This document shows positions 33,130 through 39,570 of a stretch of DNA of 39,570 nt, piece after piece. A program made the position numbers and the translations under genes. The stretch spans positions 1-39,570 of the forward strand of contig JAGCPH010000006.1 of assembly GCA_017645275.1 (NCBI GenBank), written 5' to 3'. This stretch comes from Bacteroidales bacterium (GTDB lineage: Bacteria > Bacteroidota > Bacteroidia > Bacteroidales > F082). The notes beneath the pieces are model-generated. The model worked only from the letters and a program-made list of their open reading frames with translations, had not been told where the DNA came from and ran no database searches. Each line of letters opens with the position of its first letter. The stretch's first letter is position 1.

Positions 33130-35145
33130 ATGAAAAAAATACTGTTTGTTTTTGCTGTATTGTTTTTTTCAATATCCAGCTATGCCCAGCTTGAGGTCAA
33201 GCCAGGGTCGTTTAAGGAAGTGTTGGGCTTTGTGAATATCAATACTGATATTTATGAAGATGACAATAACGTTCTTTATTCTGTTATTAAGGTTAATACC
33301 GAGAATATCAATGATGAGCAGCGTCATCGACTGATTTTCAAAGGCAATGAGTCAACTTTTATTGAGTTGGAGTACAAAGTTGGTGAAGTTTGGGTGTATT
33401 TGAGCAGCAAGCCTGCCACATATCTTAAAATATTGCATCCTGAGTATGGTTCTACGGAGTTTTGGTTTCCATTTGATTTGCAGCCCAAGAAGGGATATGA
33501 GATGGTGCTGATTAACAACACCGCTACAAAATCTTCGGGATCGGGAACTCTAACTATTAAGACAAAGCCAGAAGACGGTGCAAAAATAAAGGTGAATGGA
33601 ACTTTTTTGGCTTTTAAAACTCCATATACGTATGAAATGCTTGCGGCAGGACAGTATGAAATTACTGTTTCAAAAAAGAACTACCGGTCAGTTACAAGGA
33701 CAGTAAATATCCAAGATGGTGATAATCAAGTGCTTGAAATTGAAATGCCGACTGATATGGCTGTGATTACAATCAATGCTGATGACAAAACTACGGTTTT
33801 TATTGATGGCAATTTTATGAAGATGGGCACTTGGAGTGGCGAGCTTGTTAGCGGGCAGCATGAAATTTATTTGGAAAAACAGATGTATCAGGTCGCCAAA
33901 AAAACAATACAGGTGGAGGGCGGTAAAGACCAGACCATTAACCTTGAATTATCTACTGAATATGCGGAAATCACTCTTTTAAACACCAATGGTACCAATC
34001 TTTTTATTGATGATAGGGAGTACTGGACTGACGCCAATCCGACTCTTAAAATATCGCCAGGTCAGCATGAGATAAAATCCGTGGTGGGATACTGTTATCC
34101 AGATTCTATGATGATCAATGTAGTTGCAGGACAGTCTGCTACTTATGAGTTTCATTACACTCCAATTGTTTGTAAGGTTAGTGTCAATTCGGAACCATCA
34201 GGAGCTACTGTATATGTGGACGACAAAAAAAGAGGTGTCACTCCAATGGAATTTGATGTTAATCAGGGTGAAATGTTTGTTGTAATAATTGAAAAAAAAG
34301 GATATTTCCCAATGAGAAAAGCATCAGTCTTGATGAATGAAGTGCGTGATGAAATGAATGTGACCATGGTAAAAGCCCATCCTATTGAAAATGTAGTAAA
34401 TGCTCTGTTTTCAGTTAGTACGATGAGAAAGGTTTGTTTTGCGAAAGGCAATTTGCAATACCAGCCTTCTACATGGACTTGGAGGTATGCAGAACATCAG
34501 TGGGATTATATTGGTAACGACAATAGGAATATATCGGAAAAATATAATGGTTGGATAGACTTGTTCGCTTGGCGGGTGGATGGTGATTGTAATTATAATT
34601 CCATTGAAGCCATGAATGCGACGTATAAAGATTGGTATGAGAAATACAACAAAAATACTGGTGCTGAGGTACTTAAATGGAGGCTGTTGGATGATGAGGA
34701 GTGGGATTATGTGCTTTACAAACGAAAAACCACTTCGGGAATAAATTATGTTTGGGCGACAGTAAATAATGTTCCTGGAATAGTTTTATTACCTGACTCT
34801 TGGAGCGTGAATATATATACATTGCAAAAAGCCAAAGATAATCAAAACAGATATTCTGACAATATCGTTTCGCTGTCGGATTGGACAACAAAACTGGAGG
34901 CTAACGGTGCGGTGTTTTTGCCGGCTGCCGGCATCCGACGGATGGTGTCGGTGGATTCGGCTGGCAGAGCGGGTTATTATTGGTCGTCCAGTCCAAGCAA
35001 AGAAAAAGTCAAGGGCACGAAATATTATGACTGGTTTGCCACAAGTTTTGTGGAGTCGGAGGGTCGGGCTAACCCCAAGTACCATTCCCCAGGTCGTTAT
35101 GGTCTCTCGATGCGTCCGGTATGTCTTTATGAGATTTGGTTTTAA
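33130..35145 (+). CDS. secreted PEGA-domain protein with lectin/FGE-like C-terminus (four PEGA-like units)
   Basis: This 671-aa protein is a tandem paralog of the previous gene. The signal peptide is 1-20 (SSYAQ) and the same N-terminal domain spans about 21-130 (LEVKPGSFKEVLGF; YLSSKPATYLKI). Four PEGA-like units lie at about 138-205, 207-272, 275-345 and 347-415, of which the last (VNSEPSGATVYVDDKKRGVTPMEF) is the most canonical. The C-terminal region (about 425-671) begins FSVSTMRKVCFAKGNLQYQPS and contains NGWIDLFAW, GIVLLPDSW, LEANGAVFLPAAG and YYWSSS and ends GRYGLSMRPVC. It differs from its neighbour mainly by two extra PEGA units. The stop lies five bases from the end of the opposite-strand gene. 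Confidence 0.8.
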   Translation: MKKILFVFAVLFFSISSYAQLEVKPGSFKEVLGFVNINTDIYEDDNNVLYSVIKVNTENINDEQRHRLIFKGNESTFIELEYKVGEVWVYLSSKPATYLKILHPEYGSTEFWFPFDLQPKKGYEMVLINNTATKSSGSGTLTIKTKPEDGAKIKVNGTFLAFKTPYTYEMLAAGQYEITVSKKNYRSVTRTVNIQDGDNQVLEIEMPTDMAVITINADDKTTVFIDGNFMKMGTWSGELVSGQHEIYLEKQMYQVAKKTIQVEGGKDQTINLELSTEYAEITLLNTNGTNLFIDDREYWTDANPTLKISPGQHEIKSVVGYCYPDSMMINVVAGQSATYEFHYTPIVCKVSVNSEPSGATVYVDDKKRGVTPMEFDVNQGEMFVVIIEKKGYFPMRKASVLMNEVRDEMNVTMVKAHPIENVVNALFSVSTMRKVCFAKGNLQYQPSTWTWRYAEHQWDYIGNDNRNISEKYNGWIDLFAWRVDGDCNYNSIEAMNATYKDWYEKYNKNTGAEVLKWRLLDDEEWDYVLYKRKTTSGINYVWATVNNVPGIVLLPDSWSVNIYTLQKAKDNQNRYSDNIVSLSDWTTKLEANGAVFLPAAGIRRMVSVDSAGRAGYYWSSSPSKEKVKGTKYYDWFATSFVESEGRANPKYHSPGRYGLSMRPVCLYEIWF

Positions 35146-35150
35146 GGCAT

Positions 35151-35894
35151 TTATTCGTAGTGTCGGATTCTAACTTCAATCCCATCATCTTTCAAAAGTG
35201 CTGGGATAGTGCTGACATCGGTTTGGCTGTAATGATAGGGGAATAGCACTTTTGGTTTAATGATTTGTGCGGCATTTGTTAGCTGTTCGACCGTCATGGT
35301 GTATGGTTGGTTGCAAGGGAGGAATGCGATGTCGATGTTACTGATTTCTGCCATTTCTGGAATGTCTTCAGTATCACCGGCTATGTAGATTCTAAGATTA
35401 TCCAGAGTTAGAATAAAGCCGTTGTCTCGGCCTTTCGGATGAAACTGTTGATGTCCTTCGGTGGTGTTGTAGGCTGGCACCGCTTCAACAGAAATGTTAT
35501 CTGATAATTGAATTTTATCGCCGTTTGCCATAGTGGTTCCATAACCTAAAATCTCTGCACAGCGTTGATTAGTAATAATTTGCGTGTTGTCGTCTGAAAG
35601 TTGGGCGATGGCTTCAGGATTACAGTGGTCGAAATGCTCGTGAGTTACAAAGATATAATCAGCTTTAGGCATTGCGGCGTAGTTAATGGTTTTATCGCCG
35701 AGTTTAGATACCGGGTCAATTTGTATTTCTTTTCCGTCGAATTCTATACGGATAGAGGAGTGGACGAGTGCGTGGAATATGACATTTTTACCGGAGTTGG
35801 TAGTAAAGGTGTCAATAGAGGCGTTTCCGAAACCGACGTTGTTGCATGATGCAAATCCAAGAAGGGCAAGGAGAGGGGTGATGAGATTTTTCAT
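35151..35894 (-). CDS. MBL-fold metal-dependent hydrolase, lipoprotein
   Basis: This is a 247-aa protein from the ATG at 35894; the longer frame starting at 35969 would cross the promoter at 35929-35922 and bury the signal peptide. The signal peptide ends in GFASC (lipobox, Cys17). The metallo-beta-lactamase fold is shown by FVTHEHFDHCNPEA (HxHxDH), IAGDTEDIPEM (metal-binding Asp) and LFPYHYSQTD (final His). It resembles the UlaG-like/YtkL group of small MBL proteins. The substrate is unknown. The lipid anchor implies a periplasmic or surface location. Confidence 0.85.
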   Translation of the reverse strand: MKNLITPLLALLGFASCNNVGFGNASIDTFTTNSGKNVIFHALVHSSIRIEFDGKEIQIDPVSKLGDKTINYAAMPKADYIFVTHEHFDHCNPEAIAQLSDDNTQIITNQRCAEILGYGTTMANGDKIQLSDNISVEAVPAYNTTEGHQQFHPKGRDNGFILTLDNLRIYIAGDTEDIPEMAEISNIDIAFLPCNQPYTMTVEQLTNAAQIIKPKVLFPYHYSQTDVSTIPALLKDDGIEVRIRHYE

Positions 35895-35921
35895 ATTGGT
35901 GAAATGATTAATTAACGGGGA

Positions 35922-35929
35922 CAAAGATA
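35922..35929 (-). promoter_or_regulatory. -7 element for the MBL lipoprotein gene
   Basis: TATCTTTG on the minus strand fits TAnnTTTG; a TTTG (35955 to 35952) lies 22 bp upstream. It fixes the start at 35894 with a leader of about 20 nt. Confidence 0.6.
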
Positions 35930-36108
35930 GGGAAAAATTGAATGCTATAATCAAAAAAATGTTTCCCACTTTTCTTCAGTCTCGTTAACAACGGGAATAA
36001 TCTCGTCGTTACTTATCGTATACGATTTTTTTTGCGAAAAAATACGAATTATTGTTGAATTGTCATTATTTTTAATGAAAATGTTGTTTTTCCTTGCATG
36101 AAATTCGT

Positions 36109-36116
36109 TATCTTTG
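36109..36116 (+). promoter_or_regulatory. -7 element for the 52-aa membrane protein
   Basis: TATCTTTG fits TAnnTTTG and ends 23 bases before the ATG at 36140. A TTG at 36084-36086 is 22 bp upstream. Confidence 0.55.
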
Positions 36117-36139
36117 CGGGGGTATAAATTACAATTAAG

Positions 36140-36298
36140 ATGACTAAGGAAGACAACAAAAAAGAACGCAGATCATGGTGGGTGCAGTTCCTGATCAGCG
36201 TTATTGGAACAGCAATTGGCGTGGGCCTGACTTTTGCCGTGATGAAACGTACAACAAAGCAATATATTGGCAACGGCCTGTTCCGACACGCGAATTAG
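36140..36298 (+). CDS. 52-aa single-span membrane protein
   Basis: An ATG frame of 52 codons with its own promoter. A charged start (MTKEDNKKERRSWW) is followed by one membrane helix (about 15-35, VQFLISVIGTAIGVGLTFAV) and a short basic tail. The WWxQFLIxxxGTAIGVGLTFAV pattern is familiar to me from the N-termini of longer Bacteroidales membrane proteins. This may be a truncated relative or a small protein in its own right. Orientation by the positive-inside rule is not clear because both sides are basic. Confidence 0.6.
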   Translation: MTKEDNKKERRSWWVQFLISVIGTAIGVGLTFAVMKRTTKQYIGNGLFRHAN

Positions 36299-36324
36299 AG
36301 CAAATAAATCGCGTTAATGAATCG

Positions 36325-36432
36325 ATGAGTGTGGAACAATATCAGCGCGACAAGATGGATCTGAAAAAAGCTAAAGCTGGCGAAAATGGGAAAATGGATG
36401 TTGAGGTTCAATACCTGAAACGTAAGAAATAA
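36325..36432 (+). CDS. possible 35-aa charged peptide (or frame-shifted tail of the preceding gene)
   Basis: The frame from the ATG at 36325 gives 35 residues rich in Lys, Asp and Glu (MSVEQYQRDKMDLKKAKAG and so on). The same frame is open from 36175, overlapping the membrane-protein gene in another frame. It could therefore be the tail of a once longer protein that has been separated by a frameshift. Coding is uncertain. Confidence 0.3.
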   Translation: MSVEQYQRDKMDLKKAKAGENGKMDVEVQYLKRKK

Positions 36433-36473
36433 TCGAAGCGTTTTATTTATATAAAATATTTATTAAATATGTC

Positions 36474-36504
36474 TTGCAACTTTCAAAAATAATCCGTAAA
36501 TTTG
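36474..36504 (+). promoter_or_regulatory. promoter of the lysine-fermentation operon
   Basis: TTG (36474-36476), 20 bp and TAAATTTG (36497-36504) fit the Bacteroidota promoter well. The leader is about 55 nt. Confidence 0.65.
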
Positions 36505-36567
36505 CCGCAAATTTTTTGTTAAACTGATTTGAATTAAAAAATTAAACAAATTAAAATATAAACAGCT

Positions 36568-37218
36568 ATGAATAAGCAGATTACATTGGAGCAGGCCGTT
36601 GAGAAGGTTCATGACGGCATGACAATTATGTTCGGCGGATTCCTCGGAGTGGGAAGCGCAGTGCAAATCATCGACGCTATTGTCGAAAAGGGTGTTAAAG
36701 ACTTGACAATCATCGCCAACGACACCGCATACGACAACATCGCTCATGGCAAACTCGTTGCAAATCATCAGGTTAAGAAGGCTATCGTGTCACACACCGG
36801 TACCAACAAAGAGACAGCGGCACAGAAGAACGCCGGCACTCTTGAGGTTGAATACGTGCCACAGGGTACATTGGCAGAGCGCATCAGAGCCTACGGCGCA
36901 GGTCTCGGCGGAGTCCTCACCCCAACAGGTCTCGGCACTATCATGCAGGACGGCAAGCAGATTGTGAAAGTAGATGGCAAAGACTACATCCTCGAGAAAC
37001 CTCTCAAGGCTGACATCGCATTCTTGCGCGCCAACATCGTCGATGAGTTCGGTAACATGGTGTTTCTCGGAACAACGAACAACTTCAACCCGTTGATGGC
37101 GACAGCAGCCGACTACGTCGTCGTTGAGGCCGAGAAACTCGTGAAAGTTGGAGAAATCAAGCCGGAATGCGTACATGCTTCAGGTATTTATGTTGATGGT
37201 ATTTACGTTGAGAAGTAG
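36568..37218 (+). CDS. atoD: acetoacetate/butyrate CoA-transferase subunit A
   Basis: This is a 216-aa alpha-type subunit. GMTIMFGGFLGVGSAVQIIDAIVEKGVKDLTIIANDT near the start and GAGLGGVLTPTGLGT, ADIAFLRANIVDEFGNM and NFNPLMATAADYVVVEAEKLV further on are family I CoA-transferase signatures. The catalytic Glu lies in the beta subunit, which is not in the window. In lysine fermentation the transferase activates acetoacetate made by Kce and releases butyrate from butyryl-CoA. It is the first gene of the operon and has a good promoter. Confidence 0.9.
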   Translation: MNKQITLEQAVEKVHDGMTIMFGGFLGVGSAVQIIDAIVEKGVKDLTIIANDTAYDNIAHGKLVANHQVKKAIVSHTGTNKETAAQKNAGTLEVEYVPQGTLAERIRAYGAGLGGVLTPTGLGTIMQDGKQIVKVDGKDYILEKPLKADIAFLRANIVDEFGNMVFLGTTNNFNPLMATAADYVVVEAEKLVKVGEIKPECVHASGIYVDGIYVEK

Positions 37219-37290
37219 TGTAGAGTTTAGAGTGTAGAGTTTAGAGTAGTTTTAAAGTTTAGAGTTTAAAGTTTTAAGTTAAAAGTTTTG
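37219..37290 (+). repeat. AGAGTTT-type tandem repeat between atoD and kal
   Basis: A 14-bp unit starting TAGAGTTTAGAGTG is repeated at 37221-37234 and 37235-37248, followed by decayed copies (AAAGTTTAGAGTTTAAAG) up to the kal start. It is non-coding. Confidence 0.75.
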
Positions 37291-37293
37291 AAA

Positions 37294-37689
37294 ATGGAAA
37301 AAGAATATAGAACAAAGATTAGACTTCGCATGAGTGCGAAGGATGCACACTACGGTGGCAATTTGGTTGATGGCGCTCACATGGTTCACCTCTTCGGTGA
37401 TGTGGCTACCGAACTTTTGATTATGCGTGACGGCGACGAAGGTCTGTTCTGTGCATACGACATGATTGAATTCAAAGCCCCTGTCTATGCAGGCGACTTT
37501 ATCGAAGCTGAAGGTTGGATCGACCGTGAAGGCAACACATCACGCCACATGTTGTTTGAGGCTCGCAAGGTTGCTGTAGCCCGTCCTGACATCTCTCCAT
37601 CGGCTGCTGATGAGCTTGACGAGCCTATCCTGGTTTGCCGCGCTTCAGGCACATGTGTTACACCAAAAGATTGCCAAAGAAAAAAGTAA
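37294..37689 (+). CDS. kal: 3-aminobutyryl-CoA ammonia-lyase
   Basis: This is a 131-aa hotdog-fold enzyme from the ATG at 37294; an in-frame TTG at 37288 lies in the repeat. [66 protein letters not shown] is characteristic of the Kal family, with conserved active-site DAHYGG and GD. It deaminates L-3-aminobutyryl-CoA to crotonyl-CoA in lysine fermentation. It lies between the CoA-transferase subunit and kce, as expected for the pathway, and ends 6 bases before kce. Confidence 0.92.
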   Translation: MEKEYRTKIRLRMSAKDAHYGGNLVDGAHMVHLFGDVATELLIMRDGDEGLFCAYDMIEFKAPVYAGDFIEAEGWIDREGNTSRHMLFEARKVAVARPDISPSAADELDEPILVCRASGTCVTPKDCQRKK

Positions 37690-37695
37690 AAAATT

Positions 37696-38529
37696 ATGGA
37701 TAAACTGATAATCACAGCTGCTATCTGCGGCGCAGAAGTAACAAAAGAACAGAATCCTAACGTTCCTTACACTGTTGAGGAAATCGTGCGCGAGGCCAAG
37801 TCGGCAGTCGATGCTGGCGCAGCTATCGTCCACCTTCACGTCCGCTGGGACGACGGCACACCTACACAGGACCGTGGCCGTTTCCAGGAATGCGAAGAGG
37901 CTATCCTCAAAGTTTGCCCTAACGTAATCCTCATCCCTTCGACAGGTGGTGCAGTGGGTATGACACCAGACGAGCGTCTTCAGTCAACCGACACCAACCC
38001 ACGTCCGGAGATGGCTACATTGGACTGCGGAACATGCAACTTCGGTGATGAGATCTTCGACAACACCATGCCGACGATGCGAGCTTTCGGCAAACGCATG
38101 ATCGAACGCGGCATCAAGCCTGAATATGAGTGCTTCGAGATGGGTCACCTCGACACCATCTTGACTATGGCTCGCAAGGGCGAAGTGCCAGGCAACCCGA
38201 TGCAGTTCAACTTCGTGTTGGGCGTTCCAGGCTGCACACCGGCAACAGTGGCTAACCTCTGCTGGTTGGTCAACGGCATCCCGGCAGGCTCAACATGGAC
38301 AGTGACAGGCGTCGGACGTAACGCATTCCCGATGGCAGCAGCAGCTATCACCATGGGCGGTAACGTCCGCGTCGGATTCGAGGACAACCTCTATCTGTCG
38401 AAAGGTGTTTTGGCAAAATCAAACGGCGAACTCGTTGAGAAGGTCGTGAGATTGGCTAAGGAACTCGGCAGACCGATTGCTACATCGGATGAGGCGAGAG
38501 AGATTCTGGGACTTAAGCCAAGGAATTGA
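37696..38529 (+). CDS. kce: 3-keto-5-aminohexanoate cleavage enzyme
   Basis: This is a 277-aa protein of the BKACE family. HLHVRWDDG supplies the zinc-binding His46 and His48; STGGAVGMTPDERL, ECFEMGHL and VTGVGRNAFPMAAAAITMGGNVRVGFEDNLYL are the other family blocks. It condenses 3-keto-5-aminohexanoate with acetyl-CoA to give acetoacetate and 3-aminobutyryl-CoA. Codon use is strongly biased toward C-ending codons, which suggests high expression. The stop codon lies inside the first unit of a 7-bp repeat. Confidence 0.94.
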   Translation: MDKLIITAAICGAEVTKEQNPNVPYTVEEIVREAKSAVDAGAAIVHLHVRWDDGTPTQDRGRFQECEEAILKVCPNVILIPSTGGAVGMTPDERLQSTDTNPRPEMATLDCGTCNFGDEIFDNTMPTMRAFGKRMIERGIKPEYECFEMGHLDTILTMARKGEVPGNPMQFNFVLGVPGCTPATVANLCWLVNGIPAGSTWTVTGVGRNAFPMAAAAITMGGNVRVGFEDNLYLSKGVLAKSNGELVEKVVRLAKELGRPIATSDEAREILGLKPRN

Positions 38530-38555
38530 TAATTGATAATTGATAATTGATAATT
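38524..38555 (+). repeat. AATTGAT heptamer repeat at the end of kce
   Basis: Four exact AATTGAT units run from 38524 to 38551, followed by AATT. The kce stop codon TGA (38527-38529) is part of the first unit. The repeat lies in the 61-base kce-kdd gap. Confidence 0.85.
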
Positions 38556-38590
38556 TTAAAAGATTTAATAACAAATAAAATTTAAATAAA

Positions 38591-39570
38591 ATGCAGAAAC
38601 ACGGAAACAAATACGGTACACACCGCGTGATTGAACCAAAAGGCGTTCTTCCACAACCAGCTAACAAACTCGACAATAACATGGACGAAATCTGGGACAA
38701 CGAGATTTTGATTGACGTCCAGACTTTGAATATCGACTCAGCATCATTCACCGACATTCACAACTATGCGAAACAGCAGGCAGGTCCTGGCGCATCAGAG
38801 GACAAGATCATGGAAGAGGTGAAGAAAGAGATGTTCCTCAACGTCGAGTTGCAGGGCAAACACCGCAACCGTCGTACAGGTTCAGGCGGTATGCTCCTTG
38901 GTAAAGTCGAGAAGATCGGTGACGCTTTGAAAGGCAAGATCGACCTCAAAGAAGGCGACCGTATCGCTACTTTGGTGTCATTGTCACTGACACCTCTCCG
39001 CATCGATGAGATTTTGGCTATCCGTCCAGACGTTGACCAGGTTGACATCAAAGGTAAGGCTATCCTCTTCGAAAGCGGTATCTACGCTAAGATCCCGAGC
39101 GACATGCCAGAGAAACTCGCATTGTCAGCATTGGACGTCGCTGGTGCTCCAGCACAGACAGCAAAACTCTGCCAGTATGGTCAGACAGTCGTCATCCTTG
39201 GCGCTGGTGGTAAGTCAGGTATGCTCTGCGCTTACGAGGCAAAGAAACGCGTCGGCGTGACAGGTAAGGTCATCGGCATCGCCAACAGCCCTAAGTCAAC
39301 ACAGCGTATCAAAGATCTCGGCTTCTGCGACATCGTCGAGAGCGCTGCAGGTATGACACCAGTTCAGGTTTATGAACTCGTCGAGAAACTCACAAACGGT
39401 AAGATGGCTGACGTTACAATCAACTGCGTCAACGTGCCAGATCAGGAAATGACAGCAGTCCTCTGCACAAAGGACGACGGTATCGTTTACTTCTTCTCAA
39501 TGGCAACAAGCTTCACAAAGGCTTCATTGGGCGCTGAAGGTATCGGCTCAGACGTCAACATGATCATGGG
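38591..39570 (+). CDS. kdd: L-erythro-3,5-diaminohexanoate dehydrogenase (3' end cut by window)
   Basis: The first 326 residues are present; the family is about 340-350 aa long, so only a short tail is missing. The N-terminal part begins MQKHGNKYGTHRVIEPKGVLPQPA, a Kdd hallmark. A Rossmann nucleotide-binding motif, VVILGAGGKSG (about 201-210), precedes the medium-chain dehydrogenase-like part (IGIANSPKS, DVTINCVNVPDQEM). It oxidises 3,5-diaminohexanoate with NAD to 3-keto-5-aminohexanoate, the Kce substrate. Highly biased codon use, as in kce. Confidence 0.92.
   Translation, partial: MQKHGNKYGTHRVIEPKGVLPQPANKLDNNMDEIWDNEILIDVQTLNIDSASFTDIHNYAKQQAGPGASEDKIMEEVKKEMFLNVELQGKHRNRRTGSGGMLLGKVEKIGDALKGKIDLKEGDRIATLVSLSLTPLRIDEILAIRPDVDQVDIKGKAILFESGIYAKIPSDMPEKLALSALDVAGAPAQTAKLCQYGQTVVILGAGGKSGMLCAYEAKKRVGVTGKVIGIANSPKSTQRIKDLGFCDIVESAAGMTPVQVYELVEKLTNGKMADVTINCVNVPDQEMTAVLCTKDDGIVYFFSMATSFTKASLGAEGIGSDVNMIM

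Noticed and set aside
31486-35145. Diversity-generating retroelement target proteins
   Set aside because: The lectin/FGE-like ends recall such targets, but no reverse transcriptase, template repeat or adenine-biased variable region is present in the window.
35895-35969. Longer start for the MBL lipoprotein
   Set aside because: It would place 25 residues before the lipoprotein signal peptide and cross the promoter at 35922-35929.
38524-38555. CRISPR array
   Set aside because: Units are 7 bp with no spacers and there are no cas genes; it is a simple tandem repeat.

Overview
The window is Bacteroidota (order Bacteroidales) chromosome. The evidence is as follows. The -7 elements read TAnnTTTG, several with a TTTG or TTG about 19-22 bp upstream. 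Strong Shine-Dalgarno sites are almost absent. Several products belong to families I know mainly from Bacteroidetes (DUF3078, the GreA/B variant starting MSRGF, PEGA proteins with a lectin/FGE-like end, SusD-free lipoproteins). The left edge is the first ~21 nt of a 16S rRNA gene whose sequence fits Bacteroidales. The genes at the right edge form a lysine-fermentation operon, which suggests an anaerobic, amino-acid-fermenting gut or oral type of lifestyle. I cannot name a genus.

Layout. 1-348: 5' end of a leftward 16S gene with its leader, boxA-like site, promoter and an upstream terminator. 349-3151: an AlbA_2 protein (leftward), a 634-base AT-rich non-coding stretch, an XRE regulator and an NrnA-type DHH phosphoesterase. 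3151-5916: three consecutive FKBP lipoproteins with one, two and three FKBP-like domains. 5873-10690: a leftward polysaccharide export/assembly set (Wzx flippase, two Wzz-like proteins, O-antigen ligase/polymerase). 10857-13040: a RelA/SpoT homolog whose hydrolase motifs are lost. 13048-18266: leftward operon GNAT - LolD-type ATPase - TPR protein - cysteine desulfidase family protein. 18325-21163: nth, recA, TPR lipoprotein. 21164-24894: phosphohexomutase, DUF3078 protein, DUF1963 protein and a small acidic protein. 24891-27689: uvrA. 27873-29716: ECF sigma factor, a 46-aa small ORF, and a GreA/B-like protein fused to a decayed Nudix domain. 29737-35145: SulP transporter and two paralogous secreted PEGA proteins. 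35151-36432: MBL-fold lipoprotein and small ORFs. 36568-end: CoA-transferase subunit A, kal, kce, kdd (cut by the window end).

How the genes work together. The last four genes carry out the carbon-skeleton part of lysine fermentation: Kdd oxidises 3,5-diaminohexanoate, Kce cleaves the keto product with acetyl-CoA, Kal deaminates 3-aminobutyryl-CoA to crotonyl-CoA, and the CoA-transferase recycles acetoacetate. The aminomutases and the transferase partner subunit must lie outside the window. Nth, RecA and UvrA are DNA-repair genes but are not in one operon.

The most unusual locus is 27834-29716: a sigma-factor gene with a possible start-site-occluding hairpin, then a tiny ORF, then a transcription elongation factor-like protein joined to a Nudix domain whose catalytic box is eroded. 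The joint is partly encoded by an in-frame 9-bp tandem repeat of a type that also occurs between genes in this window. I found no mobile element, CRISPR array, tRNA or phage gene.
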